Positions 48,072 to 58,056 are shown, numbered from the stretch's first letter. The stretch: DNA of 64,000 bases from Nocardia coubleae NBRC 108252 (GCF_001612805.1 NZ_BDBD01000005.1:1-64000), one strand, 5' to 3'. A program made the numbers and translations. The notes: generated by a model from the sequence alone, not told the origin.

Positions 48072-50384
48072 CTACTCGACCCCAATCTGCACCAGATCCG
48101 CTTGCTGCCCACCGGAATACACCACCACATCCACACCGGGGAATCCGGCGCGCACATGATCGGCGAGAATCTGCCCCAATTCGTGCCCGGCGCCCGCGCC
48201 CATAAGCAAGGTCACCAATTCCCCACCGAGACCGAGCATCCGGTCGAGCAGGATGCGTCCCGCGCCGACCACGTCCGGGTCGATCACCACCACATCCTCG
48301 CCGACCAGGCCCAAACCGTCACCGGGAGAACAGGTTCCGACCATCGTCAACGCACGCACCCGGGCCGCCCGCAGCGCACCCCAGCGGGTGGTCGCCGCCG
48401 CCTCGGACATGGCGAAGGCGTCGTCGACGGCGATCCGCCCCCGATCGTGCACCGCGAGCGCGGCGAGCCCCTGCACCATCGATGCGCTCGGCAACAACAG
48501 CACGTCGCGCGAACCGTCACGCGCGGCGACACCGACGGCGACCAATTCCTGCGCGGGCAGCGCACCGTTGGGCAGCACCAGCACCTCGCGGTGCGGCATC
48601 GCCCGGATCGTCCGCAGGAGGATGTCGGCGTCGAAGGCCTCGTCCTCGCGCAACACCACCGCGCCCGCGTCCTCGAAAAGCTCCGCCGCATCAGCACCGG
48701 CCACGACGGCGACGACCCCTCGGTCAGCGACCCCATCGGTGGAAAGGGTGGTTCGCCCCACCGAGTTCGCGTCGACCGGAGCCGACTCCGGGTGGTCTCC
48801 GACGCCGTTGTGCGCTGTGACGGCGAAGCTTTCGACCCGGATGGCGCTCAACGTCCCGACCGCGAGCCCCGCCTCGATCGCAGCGCCCGCGTCACGGCAG
48901 TGCACATGCGCAGACCAGGTGGTATCCCCGTCGCCGACCACCACGACGGAATCGCCGAGCACCGCCAACCGCTCCCGCAATACCCCCGCGCCTACGTCAT
49001 CCGTGCCGGAGATCACATACATGACCTCGAAATGCGGGTCGGCGCCGCGCCCCCGGTCCTCGTCCCCGCGTAGACCGTCGCGGTCTCCGCGCACCCCGTC
49101 ACGACCACAGAACGACTCGTCCAGGTCGCCGCCCGGCCCGCCCTCAACCCCGCGCGCCTCGTCATCCCGGCGTCCCGGCACTTCGCCATCCCGGCGCACC
49201 GCCGCCTCGTCATCCCGGCGCCCCGCCGCCTCGTCATCCCGGCGTCCCGGCACCTCGCCATTCCAGCGCCCCGGCGCCTCGTCGTGGTCACCGCACGTCC
49301 CGGCGTGTGCGCCGAACCCACGACCACCGAGCGACGCACCGCGATCGCGCCGGGCATCGGCCCCACCCGCATGCGCGCCGACCGGCCTGGGCGGCTGCCC
49401 CCCACCACGACCGGGCTCGGAAGCGCTGATCGACTGCCTGTGCCGACGCTCCGCACCCGTTGTCGGCGTCGCGCCGCCACCTCGCTCACGGGCGTAGGTA
49501 TGGCGTTCGGGAGCCACACCGCACACCTCGGCGACGAGGCAGTCCAGTAGAACCAGCAGACCGCGCGCACCGGCGTCGACCACGCCCGCCGCCCGCAACA
49601 CACCGAGTTGGGCGGGCGTCTCGTTCAGCGCGCGTGCGGCACCATCGGCCGCTGACTTCGCCACACCTTCGAGCGAGGAATCGCCGGACTCGGCAGCAGC
49701 TACCGCGGCGCGATCGAGCACCGTCAGAATCGTGCCCTCCACCGGCGCACTCAACCCCTGCCGCACCAGCACCGCCGCCCGCCGCAACGCCACCCGCAAC
49801 CGTTCCCCGGTCAACGGCCCGGCCACCACCGCCTCGGCGATCCCCCGCAATACCTGCGAAAGAATGATCCCGGAATTGCCCCGCGCCCCGGCCGTGGCGC
49901 CACGGGCCAGCGCCTTCGCCACCTCCCCGGCCCGACCATCGCCCAGCGCGCCGCCGCCCGCGATCTCCGATCGCTCCCCGGGAACCGGCGTCTGCACAGC
50001 ACGATCACCTGGCACCGCATCAGCCGACCGCGCGCCGGTCGAAGCCGGCACACCCGGCGGAGAGTCAGCCGACATGGCCTCAGCCGCCCCACCCGAAACC
50101 GCTCCACCCAGTGGCGCGACGGCTACCGAGTCGGTCGCATAACGCGTCTGCCCCGGCTCGGGCCGCACGCGCGACCGCTCCTGTGCATCGCCGTCGGTCT
50201 CGGCGGCAGCGAGGGCGGCCCGCATCGTGGCCAGGAGGTTGGTTCCGGTGTCGGAATCGGCGATGGGGAAGACGTTGAGGGCGTCGATCTCCGATCGGCG
50301 GGACTCGAGGCCCGCACAGCAGGACCTGGCCCACGACAGCAGCGCGGCGCCGTCGAGCGCCTCGGGCACCTGCGTCACCGTCAC
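48072..50384 (-). CDS. DhaL/FakA-like (YloV) kinase protein
   Basis: A 770-residue protein of the YloV/FakA family. The N-terminal DhaL-type ATP-binding domain has NVFPIADSDTGTNL (37-50) and ARGNSGIILSQ. The C-terminal FakA-like domain ends with VDVVVYSGGQQADLVQIG. FakA phosphorylates fatty acids carried by FakB; that activity is inferred. Two low-complexity insertions interrupt it: about 75 residues inside the DhaL domain, and an Arg/Asp/Gly-rich linker including five 8-residue repeats (DNA 49157-49287). The GTG at 50384 has GGGGA upstream. No FakB is seen nearby. Coupled to recG. Confidence 0.88.
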   Translation of the reverse strand: MTVTQVPEALDGAALLSWARSCCAGLESRRSEIDALNVFPIADSDTGTNLLATMRAALAAAETDGDAQERSRVRPEPGQTRYATDSVAVAPLGGAVSGGAAEAMSADSPPGVPASTGARSADAVPGDRAVQTPVPGERSEIAGGGALGDGRAGEVAKALARGATAGARGNSGIILSQVLRGIAEAVVAGPLTGERLRVALRRAAVLVRQGLSAPVEGTILTVLDRAAVAAAESGDSSLEGVAKSAADGAARALNETPAQLGVLRAAGVVDAGARGLLVLLDCLVAEVCGVAPERHTYARERGGGATPTTGAERRHRQSISASEPGRGGGQPPRPVGAHAGGADARRDRGASLGGRGFGAHAGTCGDHDEAPGRWNGEVPGRRDDEAAGRRDDEAAVRRDGEVPGRRDDEARGVEGGPGGDLDESFCGRDGVRGDRDGLRGDEDRGRGADPHFEVMYVISGTDDVGAGVLRERLAVLGDSVVVVGDGDTTWSAHVHCRDAGAAIEAGLAVGTLSAIRVESFAVTAHNGVGDHPESAPVDANSVGRTTLSTDGVADRGVVAVVAGADAAELFEDAGAVVLREDEAFDADILLRTIRAMPHREVLVLPNGALPAQELVAVGVAARDGSRDVLLLPSASMVQGLAALAVHDRGRIAVDDAFAMSEAAATTRWGALRAARVRALTMVGTCSPGDGLGLVGEDVVVIDPDVVGAGRILLDRMLGLGGELVTLLMGAGAGHELGQILADHVRAGFPGVDVVVYSGGQQADLVQIGVE
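49157..49287 (-). repeat. 24-bp minisatellite inside the FakA-like gene
   Basis: About five and a half copies of a 24-bp unit starting CCTCGTCATCCCGGCG (units at 49157, 49181, 49205, 49229, 49253 and part at 49277). Being a multiple of three, it encodes in frame, on the minus strand, five 8-residue units of the form GRRDDEAA/GRRDGEVP. Confidence 0.8.
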
Positions 50385-50506
50385 CTCGTTCCCCGTCGGC
50401 CGTGCTCGCCCGCCGAGCATCGCAGCCAGGTTAGCGCCAGCGACCGACAGCAGTACCCTGACCACGGACGCACCCCGTGTCCGCGCTGTCGAGCAGGACA
50501 CCCGGT

Positions 50507-50536
50507 TTGGAAGTTCCCGGGCGGGCCCGCTACGCT
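50507..50536 (+). promoter_or_regulatory. Candidate rpmB promoter
   Basis: TTGGAA (50507-50512), an 18-nt spacer, and TACGCT (50531-50536) form a plausible sigma-A promoter about 135 bp before the rpmB ATG. Confidence 0.4.
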
Positions 50537-50670
50537 TGCAGGGTTGCCTCGTGCGGCCTCGACAGGTCTGCGCTGGCCGATGCAAGTCGGCAAGGCATTT
50601 GACGACATCAGTTTCCGGTTCAGCGGCACACGTGCGCGCTGACCGCTTATGACATGAAGGAGCTCGCGAC

Positions 50671-50862
50671 ATGGCTGCCGTTTGCGACGTCTGCGCCAAG
50701 GGCCCCGGTTTCGGGAAGTCGGTCTCGCACTCGCACCGGCGCACCAACCGTCGCTGGAACCCGAACATCCAGACCGTGCGTGCGCAGGTTGCCCCTGGCA
50801 ACACCCGCCGGATGAACGTGTGCACCTCCTGCCTGAAGGCGGGCAAGGTCGTCCGCGGCTGA
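50671..50862 (+). CDS. rpmB: 50S ribosomal protein L28
   Basis: A 63-residue L28 with two CxxC pairs (CDVC near the N-terminus, CTSC near the C-terminus), so the zinc-binding form. AAGGAG stands 9 nt upstream of the ATG. Divergent from the FakA-like gene, as in mycobacteria. Followed by an intrinsic terminator. Confidence 0.96.
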   Translation: MAAVCDVCAKGPGFGKSVSHSHRRTNRRWNPNIQTVRAQVAPGNTRRMNVCTSCLKAGKVVRG

Positions 50863-50891
50863 TTTCCGGCCCGTACATTCTGCCGACAGTG

Positions 50892-50924
50892 CCCCGGCAC
50901 CCTTCATGGGTTGTCCGGGGTTTT
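50892..50924 (+). terminator. Intrinsic terminator after rpmB
   Basis: CCCCGG (50892-50897) pairs with CCGGGG (50915-50920), with an inner CCC/GGG stem and 5-nt loop, followed by TTTT. It begins 30 bp past the rpmB stop. Confidence 0.75.
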
Positions 50925-50943
50925 GTCGTCGAACGGGTGATTC

Positions 50944-51417
50944 GTGGCTGAGTGGCGGATCGCCCCGGCGGACGCCGCGCACATCACCGCGCTCGCGGCC
51001 TGCCACATCGCCAGCTGGCGGGAGGCCTACGACTCGCTGGTCCCCGCCCACCTGCTCGCCGCGTTCGATCTCGACAGTTCGGCGATCACCTGGGAACGCC
51101 GCCGCACCGACGACCGCTATCGGCTGCTCGTCGCCTGTCATGGCGACGACCTGATCGGCTTCGCCGCCGCGTCACGACAGCCGACCGGCAGCGAGCTGGA
51201 AGCGCTGTACGTGCGCGCGGCCTGGCACGGCACCGGCGTCGCCGACGACCTGCTCGCGGCCACCGTTCCCGATGCGCCCTGCACGCTGTGGGTGCTCGGC
51301 GACTATCCGCGCGCGCACGCCTTCTACCGCAGGCACGGCTTCGCCGATACGGGTCTGCGCCGCACCGACCCGTTCACGCTGCTGCCCGAACAACAGTGGC
51401 GGCGCGCCCCTCGCTAA
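50944..51417 (+). CDS. GNAT-family acetyltransferase
   Basis: A 157-residue GCN5-type N-acetyltransferase. It has the N-terminal alpha region (ITALAACHIASWREAY), LIGFAAASR, and the acetyl-CoA loop around LEALYVRAAWHGTGVADDLL, with a C-terminal AHAFYRRHGFADTG, typical of the fold. Substrate unknown. The GTG at 50944 is the first start after the rpmB terminator. The enoyl-CoA hydratase gene starts 10 nt after its stop, in the same direction. Confidence 0.82.
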   Translation: MAEWRIAPADAAHITALAACHIASWREAYDSLVPAHLLAAFDLDSSAITWERRRTDDRYRLLVACHGDDLIGFAAASRQPTGSELEALYVRAAWHGTGVADDLLAATVPDAPCTLWVLGDYPRAHAFYRRHGFADTGLRRTDPFTLLPEQQWRRAPR

Positions 51418-51427
51418 TGTGACGGGC

Positions 51428-52201
51428 ATGAGTAGCGAACCGGTCGTCGTCGACGGCGTACTGCACCTGACCATCGCGACCGCGGCCGCGGGCACCTCCC
51501 TCGATTTCGACCTGATCAACGCGGGCACCGCCGCCCTGCGTTCGCTCGGCGACGAGGTGGGCGCGATCCTGATCACCGGTGCGGGTGCCAACTTCTGCGC
51601 GGGCGGCAATGTCCGCCACTTCGCCGGTGCCGACGACCGAGGCGCTTTCCTGCACGAGCTGGCCACCCAGCTGCACGATTTCGTGCGTGCCCTGACCGCC
51701 GCACCCGTCCCGGTCGTCGCGGCGGTGCACGGTTGGGCGGCCGGTGCCGGCATGAGCCTGGTCTGCGCGGCCGACATCGCCATCGGCGGCCCGTCGACCC
51801 AGATGCGTCCCGCTTACCCCGGAATCGGCTTCACCCCAGACGGCGGGATGTCGTGGTCGCTGCCGCGCATCGTCGGCGCCGGCCGGGCCCGCGAGATCCT
51901 GTTGACCGACGCCGTGATCGGCGCCGAGCAGGCCGAACGACTCGGACTGCTCAGCCGGGTCGTCCCCGACGACGAGATCCGCACCGAGGCCCTGCGCGTG
52001 GCCACCGGCTTCACCACGGGCCCCCGCGCCGCCTACACGGCCATGAAAAAGCTGCTGGCCCAGTCGCCGACGGCAACGTTGGACCAGCAGCTCGACGCGG
52101 AACGCGACAGCATCGCCGCCGCCGCGAACAGCAGCACCGGGCGCGAAGGCGTCGACGCCTTCGTCGCCAAGCGCAAGCCGGACTATCGCGGAGTCAATTG
52201 A
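51428..52201 (+). CDS. Enoyl-CoA hydratase/isomerase family protein
   Basis: A 257-residue crotonase-fold protein. The oxyanion-hole segments are NFCAGGNVRHFAG and HGWAAGAGMSLVCAADI, followed by YPGIGFTPDGGMSWSLPR and RAREILLTD. This loop pattern suits hydratases or isomerases; the residue after GGMSW differs from the catalytic Glu of classic hydratases, so specificity is open. It ends 1 nt before the stop of the convergent secreted-peptide gene. Cytoplasmic, probably lipid or acyl-CoA metabolism. Confidence 0.85.
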   Translation: MSSEPVVVDGVLHLTIATAAAGTSLDFDLINAGTAALRSLGDEVGAILITGAGANFCAGGNVRHFAGADDRGAFLHELATQLHDFVRALTAAPVPVVAAVHGWAAGAGMSLVCAADIAIGGPSTQMRPAYPGIGFTPDGGMSWSLPRIVGAGRAREILLTDAVIGAEQAERLGLLSRVVPDDEIRTEALRVATGFTTGPRAAYTAMKKLLAQSPTATLDQQLDAERDSIAAAANSSTGREGVDAFVAKRKPDYRGVN

Positions 52202-52202
52202 C

Positions 52203-52454
52203 TCAGCACGCAGCGCCGAGGGCGCTGAAGGTGTTCTGCAGGATGCAGGTGATCTTGGCGTTGACGCCGGAGGAGATGGTCGAGGTGCCGGTGGAGGTCC
52301 ATTCCTCGCCGACGGGGCTGGTCGCGACCGGGGTCGCCTGCTCGTTGTAGGGCTCGAGCTGCAGGCCCGCGGCCGAGGCCGAGCCCGCGCCCGCGGTGAT
52401 GGCGGCGGCGACGGCGGCGGTCGCCAGTGCGGCGCGAACGGTTGTGGTGTGCAT
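52203..52454 (-). CDS. Small secreted protein
   Basis: An 83-residue protein with a Sec signal peptide: short basic start, hydrophobic core (AALATAAVAAAITAGA) and a cleavage site near ASA-AG. The mature part of about 50 residues is Ser/Thr-rich with two cysteines near the end (CILQNTFSALGAAC), probably disulfide-bonded. The ATG at 52454 is chosen because AAGGAG is 9 nt upstream; a start at 52475 lacks this. I do not recognise the family. Function unknown. Confidence 0.65.
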   Translation of the reverse strand: MHTTTVRAALATAAVAAAITAGAGSASAAGLQLEPYNEQATPVATSPVGEEWTSTGTSTISSGVNAKITCILQNTFSALGAAC

Positions 52455-52503
52455 CCGGTTGTGCTCCTTCATCATTTTCTTCTCGTGCGGGCGGCACCCC
52501 GGG

Positions 52504-53187
52504 TCAGGGCAACCGCCAGTCGACAGGATCGGCGCCGAGTTCGTCGAGCAGTTCGTTGACCCGGGAGAAGGGTCGCGACCCGAAGAACCCGCGCGAGGCG
52601 GACAGCGGCGAGGGGTGTGCCGATTCGATGTAGGGGACCTCGGCGGCGACCAGGGTCGGCTTCAGCGAGCCCGCGTCCCGACCCCACAGCACGGCGACGA
52701 GGGGTTCGTCACGGTCGACGAGCGCGCGAATCGCCTGCTCGGTCACCGCTTCCCAGCCCTTGCCACGATGTGAGGCCGGGGTGCCGGGGGTGACGGTGAG
52801 CACTCGGTTCAGCAGCAGCACACCCTGATCCGACCACGGGCTCAGGTCGCCGCACTTGGGCGTATCGAAGCCGAGATCTTTGGTGTACTCGGCGAAGATG
52901 TTTGACAGGCTGCGCGGGATCGGCGAAACATCCGGCGCGACAGAGAAACTCAGTCCCATCGCATGGCCGGGAGTCGGGTAGGGGTCCTGGCCGACGATCA
53001 GCACGCGCACCGCGTCGAACGGGCGCCGGAACGCGCGGAGCACGTTCTCCCCGGCGGGTAGATATCCGCGTCCGGCGGCGTTCTCCGCGCGCAGGAACTC
53101 ACCCATCTCGCTGATGCGGTCGGCAACCGGTTCCAGGGCCCGGGCCCAGCCCGGGTCGATGATCTCCGACAGTGGTTTGGCACCCAT
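52504..53187 (-). CDS. ung: Uracil-DNA glycosylase
   Basis: A 227-residue family 1 uracil-DNA glycosylase. It has the catalytic Asp68 motif [17 protein letters not shown] and the active-site histidine motif [18 protein letters not shown]. Removes uracil from DNA. The ATG at 53187 gives the normal length; thiL ends 12 nt upstream. Base-excision repair, cytoplasmic. Confidence 0.96.
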   Translation of the reverse strand: MGAKPLSEIIDPGWARALEPVADRISEMGEFLRAENAAGRGYLPAGENVLRAFRRPFDAVRVLIVGQDPYPTPGHAMGLSFSVAPDVSPIPRSLSNIFAEYTKDLGFDTPKCGDLSPWSDQGVLLLNRVLTVTPGTPASHRGKGWEAVTEQAIRALVDRDEPLVAVLWGRDAGSLKPTLVAAEVPYIESAHPSPLSASRGFFGSRPFSRVNELLDELGADPVDWRLP

Positions 53188-53198
53188 GACCGCACAAC

Positions 53199-54176
53199 CT
53201 ATCGTTTGCCGGGCTCGGCCGTGGCGCCTGCCCCACGGAACGATTCCCACCCAGTGGCACCGGCGGGCCGCGCGCCGTCGACGGTGACGCCGCTGCCTGC
53301 GGTAACGACGCCGATGGGCCGCCAGCCCGGCGGCAGCGCGGTCGCGGGCGACCACGTGCCGACGAACGCGTGGTCCTCTCCCCCGGCCAGAATCCATTGC
53401 CCCGCATCGGCTTCGAGCCGGGCGGCGACGGCGTCGAGTTCGGGGTCGGTGAGAGCGGCGGCGTGCACGTCGATCGCGACGCCGGAGGCGGTGGCGAGGT
53501 GGCCGAGGTCGGCGAGCAGCCCGTCGGAGACATCGGTGAGGGCGTTGGGGATGTGGACACCGAACACGTCGATCACCTCGGCGTAGGGCGGCTGCGGAAC
53601 CCGGTGTGCCGCAAGCGCGTGCGCGAAGGCCGGATCAGAAACATCCGCCCCGCTGGACAATACGGCCAGACCCGCGGCCGACCAGCCGAGTTCACCTGCG
53701 ACAGCGACGATATCGCCCTCGACCGCACCGGAGCGGGTGAGCGCACCCTGCCCACCGAGGTCACCGAACGCGGTCACCGAGATCACCAACTGCTCGCTGT
53801 GCACGAGGTCGCCGCCCGCGATGGAACCGCCGGCCCGCACGGCCTCGATCCACATGCCGTCGGCGATGCCCTCGACGACCCGTACCGGAGTGTCGCCGGG
53901 ACAACCGAGCGCGACCACGAAGCCGGTGGGACGCGCGCCCATCGCCACCACGTCGGCGGCGTTCTGCGCGATCGCCTTGCGCCCGATATCGGCGGGCGTC
54001 GACCAGTCGAGCCGGAAGTGCCTGCCCTCCACGAGCATGTCGGTGCTCACCACGAACCGGCCGTCGGGCGCGGCGAGCAGCGCGGCGTCGTCGCCCGGGC
54101 CGAGCAGCACGTGCGCGGCCTGCTCGCGACCGGCGTTGATCCGGTCGATCAAGGCGAATTCACCCAGCTCACGCAC
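53199..54176 (-). CDS. thiL: Thiamine-monophosphate kinase (start uncertain)
   Basis: A PurM-like kinase phosphorylating thiamine monophosphate to the diphosphate. Motifs: [51 protein letters not shown] and GGEDHAF. The start is unclear. The GTG at 54176 lies 3 residues before the conserved LGEFALIDR and has no ribosome-binding site. A perfect GGAAGGAG stands 6 nt before an in-frame ATC at 54203, while no ATG, GTG or TTG lies between that and 54176. A GTG at 54317 would nearly touch the divergent gene. The catalytic protein is not in doubt. Confidence 0.93.
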   Translation of the reverse strand: MRELGEFALIDRINAGREQAAHVLLGPGDDAALLAAPDGRFVVSTDMLVEGRHFRLDWSTPADIGRKAIAQNAADVVAMGARPTGFVVALGCPGDTPVRVVEGIADGMWIEAVRAGGSIAGGDLVHSEQLVISVTAFGDLGGQGALTRSGAVEGDIVAVAGELGWSAAGLAVLSSGADVSDPAFAHALAAHRVPQPPYAEVIDVFGVHIPNALTDVSDGLLADLGHLATASGVAIDVHAAALTDPELDAVAARLEADAGQWILAGGEDHAFVGTWSPATALPPGWRPIGVVTAGSGVTVDGARPAGATGWESFRGAGATAEPGKR

Positions 54177-54323
54177 CGTCTGCGAACGGCTGTCCTCGCT
54201 GATGACCGACTCCTTCCCGCTGTGCTCCCGACCGACGAAATCGCCACGACGGTACCCTTTCGGAGGCGATCGGGCACCACCGACGGTGCGCGGCGCAGGC
54301 GACGAGGAAAGGACCACGCGGCT

Positions 54324-55013
54324 ATGGCGGAATCGTCGGACCCGACAGCGGACGATCGCGACGAGGCGACCGGGCCCGAGGACACCGCTGAACCGTCAGC
54401 CCTCCGCAAAGCCTCTCCAGGAGCGGAAGCGGCCGACGACGCGAGCCACGACGACGACAGCGCCGACGACACACCGGCCGCCGACAGCCAGTACTCCCCC
54501 GCGCTGATCGCCACCGCCGTCGCCCTGCCCATCGTGCTGATCGTCGGCGTGCTCGTAGCCGCCTTCCTGATCCTTCGCGCACCCGTCGAACGCGAACCGC
54601 TCGCGCTGGGACCGGTCCCCGCCCCCGCCGCCGACGGCCCCGCCTGCGCGGCCCTGCTGCCCGCCCTGCCCGCCGACCTGGGCGACTACACCAAATCCAC
54701 CCTCGCCGAACCGGCCCCGCCCGCCACCCGCGCCTGGCAACTGCCCGAGGGCGGGGAAGCGATCGTGCTGCGCTGCGGCCTGGACCGGCCGCTCGAATTC
54801 AACCGGGCCTCACCGCTGCAAGAGGTCGACGGGGTGAAGTGGTTCCAGATTCGCGACGAGACGGCCAAGACAGGCACATGGTTCGCCGTCGATCGCGAAA
54901 CCTACATCGCCCTGACAGTCCCCGACGGGTCGGGCACAGCCGCGGTGCAAACGGTCTCCGACACGATCACCGCGACCCTCCCCGCCCAACCGATCAACCC
55001 TGGCGAGCTGTGA
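54324..55013 (+). CDS. DUF3515 membrane protein
   Basis: A 229-residue single-pass protein of the actinobacterial DUF3515 family (Rv2980 type). An acidic N-terminus (about 1-55) is followed by one membrane helix (about 60-83) and an exterior domain with two conserved cysteines (PACAALLPALPADL and VLRCGLDRP) and WFQIRDET. It is divergent from thiL and precedes ddl. Function unknown; the position suggests an envelope role. Confidence 0.82.
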   Translation: MAESSDPTADDRDEATGPEDTAEPSALRKASPGAEAADDASHDDDSADDTPAADSQYSPALIATAVALPIVLIVGVLVAAFLILRAPVEREPLALGPVPAPAADGPACAALLPALPADLGDYTKSTLAEPAPPATRAWQLPEGGEAIVLRCGLDRPLEFNRASPLQEVDGVKWFQIRDETAKTGTWFAVDRETYIALTVPDGSGTAAVQTVSDTITATLPAQPINPGEL

Positions 55014-55033
55014 CATTGGCGGCTGGCGCCGCG

Positions 55034-55126
55034 GGATTTTCGGCCCGGAAGGCCTCGAATCCGAGGGGCGATACTTCGGCTTCGCCGTTACGTCTCGCCC
55101 TTCGGATTCGAGGCGGCCGAAAATCC
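55034..55126. terminator. Long hairpin between convergent DUF3515 and ddl
   Basis: The left arm (55034-55071) and right arm (55095-55126) pair over 32 bp with one G/A difference and a 6-nt bulge (55046-55051), around a 23-nt loop. Placed between the DUF3515 stop (55013) and the ddl stop (55147); a strong bidirectional terminator or repeat element. Confidence 0.6.
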
Positions 55127-55146
55127 TTGGTGGTTTCGCCGCCGGG

Positions 55147-56241
55147 TCAGCGCAGGCCGGTTCCTCGGGCTACGGCGGTTTCGATGAGGGTGGACACCAG
55201 GGTGGGGTAGTCGATGCCGGTTGCTTCCCACATGCGGGGGTATTGGGAGATGGGGGTGAAGCCGGGCATGGTGTTGATCTCGTTGATCACCGGGCCGTCG
55301 GCGGTGAGGAAGAAGTCGACTCGGGCCAGGCCCTGGCAGTCCAGGGCGCGGAAGGCACGCACCGACAGGGCGCGGATCTCGTCGGCGATGGCGTCGTCGA
55401 GCTTGGCGGGCACGTCGAATTCGCACACGTCGTCGAGGTATTTGGTGGCGAAGTCGTAGAACTCGGGGGCCGCGGCGTCGGCGTCGGGCATGCGGATCTC
55501 GGAGACGACGCTGCCGCGCACGTCGCCGTCGGCGAATTCGAGGACACCGCATTCGACTTCACGCCCGACGATGCCCGCCTCGACGATCACCTTGGGGTCG
55601 TGAGCGCGGGCGGTGGCGACGGCGTCGTCGAGGGCCGACCAGTCGGTGATCTTGGTGATGCCGATGGACGAACCGCCGCGCGCGGGTTTCACGAAGGCGG
55701 GCAGGCCGATGCGGTCGCGTTCCTCGGCGGTCATGGTCTGCGTGCCGGGACGTAACACCACCTGGACACCGACCGGAAGCGATTCGGCGGCCAGCAGTTT
55801 CTTGGTGAATTCCTTGTCCATCCCGGCCGCGCTGGCCAGCACACCGGCACCCACATAGGGCACCCCGGCCAGCTCGAGCATGCCCTGCAGGGTGCCGTCC
55901 TCGCCGAACGGGCCGTGCAGGATGGGGAAGACCACATCGACGGTGCCGAGCGTGGCGGTCGGATCGTCCAGGGCGACGAGCGCGCCGGAACGGCCGGGGT
56001 CGGCGGCCAGGGTGAGCGCGGTGCCCGCGGCATCGACGGCGGGCAGTTCGCCGTGGCTGAGCGTGAGTTCACCGATCCCCTCGGCAAGCACCCAGCTGCC
56101 GGTGGTGGTGATCCCGATAGGCACCACCTCGTAGCGCCGCGGATCGAGGTTGCGCAGGACGCTGCTCGCCGACACACACGAGACGGCGTGCTCGCTGCTG
56201 CGCCCGCCGAACACCACAGCTACCCTGATCCGTTCCGTCAT
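55147..56241 (-). CDS. ddl: D-alanine-D-alanine ligase
   Basis: A 364-residue ATP-grasp ligase making the D-Ala-D-Ala end of peptidoglycan precursors. Motifs: [38 protein letters not shown] and the metal site NEINTMPGF. The ATG at 56241 gives the conserved first strand. Neighbours gpsA and DUF3515 match the mycobacterial order. Cytoplasmic. Confidence 0.96.
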   Translation of the reverse strand: MTERIRVAVVFGGRSSEHAVSCVSASSVLRNLDPRRYEVVPIGITTTGSWVLAEGIGELTLSHGELPAVDAAGTALTLAADPGRSGALVALDDPTATLGTVDVVFPILHGPFGEDGTLQGMLELAGVPYVGAGVLASAAGMDKEFTKKLLAAESLPVGVQVVLRPGTQTMTAEERDRIGLPAFVKPARGGSSIGITKITDWSALDDAVATARAHDPKVIVEAGIVGREVECGVLEFADGDVRGSVVSEIRMPDADAAAPEFYDFATKYLDDVCEFDVPAKLDDAIADEIRALSVRAFRALDCQGLARVDFFLTADGPVINEINTMPGFTPISQYPRMWEATGIDYPTLVSTLIETAVARGTGLR

Positions 56242-56285
56242 GAACGTCACCGTAGTAGGTTCGCGCCGCCGCGGCGGCATCGGCC

Positions 56286-57281
56286 TTATTCGGGTTTCAT
56301 GCGCCTGCCGAGCAGGCTGCCGACGGCCTCGTTCACCGAAAGTCCCTCGTGGCACACCTTGTGCACCGCGTCGGTCAACGGCATCTCCACCTGGTGTTCG
56401 GCCGCGAGCGCCCGCACCGATGTGCACGACTTCACACCCTCGGCGACCTGACCGTTGGTCGCCTCCTGCGCGGCCTGCATCGACCCGCCCTGTCCGAGCA
56501 CATACCCGAAGGACCGATTGCGCGACAACGGCGAGGTGCAGGTGGCGACGAGGTCACCCACGCCGGCGAGCCCGGCCAGCGTCACCGGTTGCGCACCGAG
56601 CGCCACCCCGAGCCGCATCACCTCGGCCAGCCCACGGGTGATGAGACTGGCCACGGAGTTGTCGCCGAGTCCCATGCCCGAGGCGATGCCGCAGGCCAGG
56701 GCGATGACGTTCTTACACGCGCCGCCGATCTCGCACCCGACCACATCGGTATTGGTGTAGGGCCGGAAATAGCCGGTGGCACAGGCATGTTGGGCCTGCT
56801 GTGCGCGTTCGGTGTCGGTGCAGGCGATCACGGTGGCCGCGGGCTGGCGTTCGACGATCTCGTGGGCGAGATTGGGTCCCGACAGCACCGCGATGCGGCC
56901 CTGTTCGGCGCCGGTCACCTCCGCGATCACCTGGCTCATCCGCAGCAGCGTCCCGGTCTCGATGCCCTTGGCCAGGCTCATCAGCGTGGCATCGGCGCCG
57001 ATATCGTCCTTCCAGTGGCCCAGATTGGCCCGCAGGGACTGCGACGGCACCGCGAGCACGACCAGATCCGCGCCGTCGAGCGCGATCCGGTGATCGTGGG
57101 TGGCCCGCACGGGCGGCAACTGCACGCCCGGCAGGTAGAACGGATTCTGATGCTCGGTGTCGAGCGCGCGAGCCACCTCTTCGCGCCTGGCCCAGATCGT
57201 CACCTCGGTACCCGCCTCGGCCAACACCTTCGCGAATGCCGTACCCCACGACCCAGCACCCATAACCGCAGCCCTCGTCAT
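56286..57281 (-). CDS. gpsA: Glycerol-3-phosphate dehydrogenase (NAD(P)+)
   Basis: A 331-residue enzyme reducing dihydroxyacetone phosphate for phospholipid synthesis. The N-terminal nucleotide loop [10 protein letters not shown] (8-17), [10 protein letters not shown], the catalytic Lys in [12 protein letters not shown], and [20 protein letters not shown] are intact. The ATG at 57281 gives the family start. It precedes ddl by 44 bp and is divergent from cofC. Confidence 0.95.
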   Translation of the reverse strand: MTRAAVMGAGSWGTAFAKVLAEAGTEVTIWARREEVARALDTEHQNPFYLPGVQLPPVRATHDHRIALDGADLVVLAVPSQSLRANLGHWKDDIGADATLMSLAKGIETGTLLRMSQVIAEVTGAEQGRIAVLSGPNLAHEIVERQPAATVIACTDTERAQQAQHACATGYFRPYTNTDVVGCEIGGACKNVIALACGIASGMGLGDNSVASLITRGLAEVMRLGVALGAQPVTLAGLAGVGDLVATCTSPLSRNRSFGYVLGQGGSMQAAQEATNGQVAEGVKSCTSVRALAAEHQVEMPLTDAVHKVCHEGLSVNEAVGSLLGRRMKPE

Positions 57282-57312
57282 CAGCCCAATATGCCATGCA
57301 AGGATCGAGACC

Positions 57313-57984
57313 ATGCACACCGTGCACGCCGTGATGGCGGTCAAGCACCGAGACCGGGCCAAGAGCCGGTTGTCGGCCGTGCTCAGCGCCGACCAGCGCG
57401 CCCGGCTGGTGCTCGCCATGTTCGCCGACACCGTCGAGGCGGCCGCCGCCGTGCCCGCGATCGGTTCGCTGACCGTCGTCACTCCCGACGCCGTCGTCGC
57501 CGCCCGCGCACGCGAACTCGGCGCACACGTCCTGGCCGAGCCGCCCGCCGACCGCGACCCCCTCAACACCGCCCTCACCGCCGCGGCCGACGACGTGCGC
57601 CACCGCAGTGGCCCGGTCCGCCTGCTCGCCCTGCAGGCCGACCTGCCCGCCCTGCGCACCGCCGAACTCACCGACTTCCTCGCCGTCGCGCCCGCCACCC
57701 GCGCGGTGGTGATCGATCACACGGGGACCGGCACTTCGGCATTGCTGGCCGGTACCGCACCGGATGCGCTGGCACCACGTTTCGGCCCCGATTCGGCCCG
57801 CGCCCACCGCGAATACGGCGCCGTCGTCGTGCCCGGCCACTGGCCGGGCCTGCGCTGTGACGTCGACACACCCGAGGATCTGGACGCCGTGCGCGCGCTC
57901 GGCGTCGGCGTCCACACCGCCGACGCGCTGCGGGAGTTCGGAATCACCACCCACCGAAGCGATCCCGTCCGCACGGTGTGCTAG
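57313..57984 (+). CDS. fbiD: Phosphoenolpyruvate guanylyltransferase FbiD/CofC
   Basis: A 223-residue nucleotidyltransferase for coenzyme F420 synthesis (makes the lactyl- or PEP-guanosine phosphate precursor). The N-terminal [20 protein letters not shown] is the pyrophosphorylase-type loop, followed by [20 protein letters not shown] and [19 protein letters not shown]. The ATG at 57313 gives a normal N-terminus. Actinobacterial homologues use PEP. Precedes ppk by 72 bp in the same direction; gpsA is divergent. Confidence 0.9.
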   Translation: MHTVHAVMAVKHRDRAKSRLSAVLSADQRARLVLAMFADTVEAAAAVPAIGSLTVVTPDAVVAARARELGAHVLAEPPADRDPLNTALTAAADDVRHRSGPVRLLALQADLPALRTAELTDFLAVAPATRAVVIDHTGTGTSALLAGTAPDALAPRFGPDSARAHREYGAVVVPGHWPGLRCDVDTPEDLDAVRALGVGVHTADALREFGITTHRSDPVRTVC

Positions 57985-58022
57985 CCGGTCGCCGCACCAG
58001 GAGTTCACCCGATGTCATGCTG

Positions 58023-58038
58023 CGGACCACGCGGTCCG
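58023..58038 (+). repeat. Small hairpin before ppk
   Basis: CGGACC and GGTCCG (6-bp arms, 4-nt loop) stand just upstream of the GGGGA ribosome-binding bases of ppk. It may affect translation or be an operator. Confidence 0.35.
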
Positions 58039-58056
58039 TAGGGGATGATTGACAGC

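Noticed and set aside
49157..49287. Repeat cluster considered as a CRISPR array
   Set aside because: The units are directly abutting 24-bp repeats without spacers, inside a coding frame.
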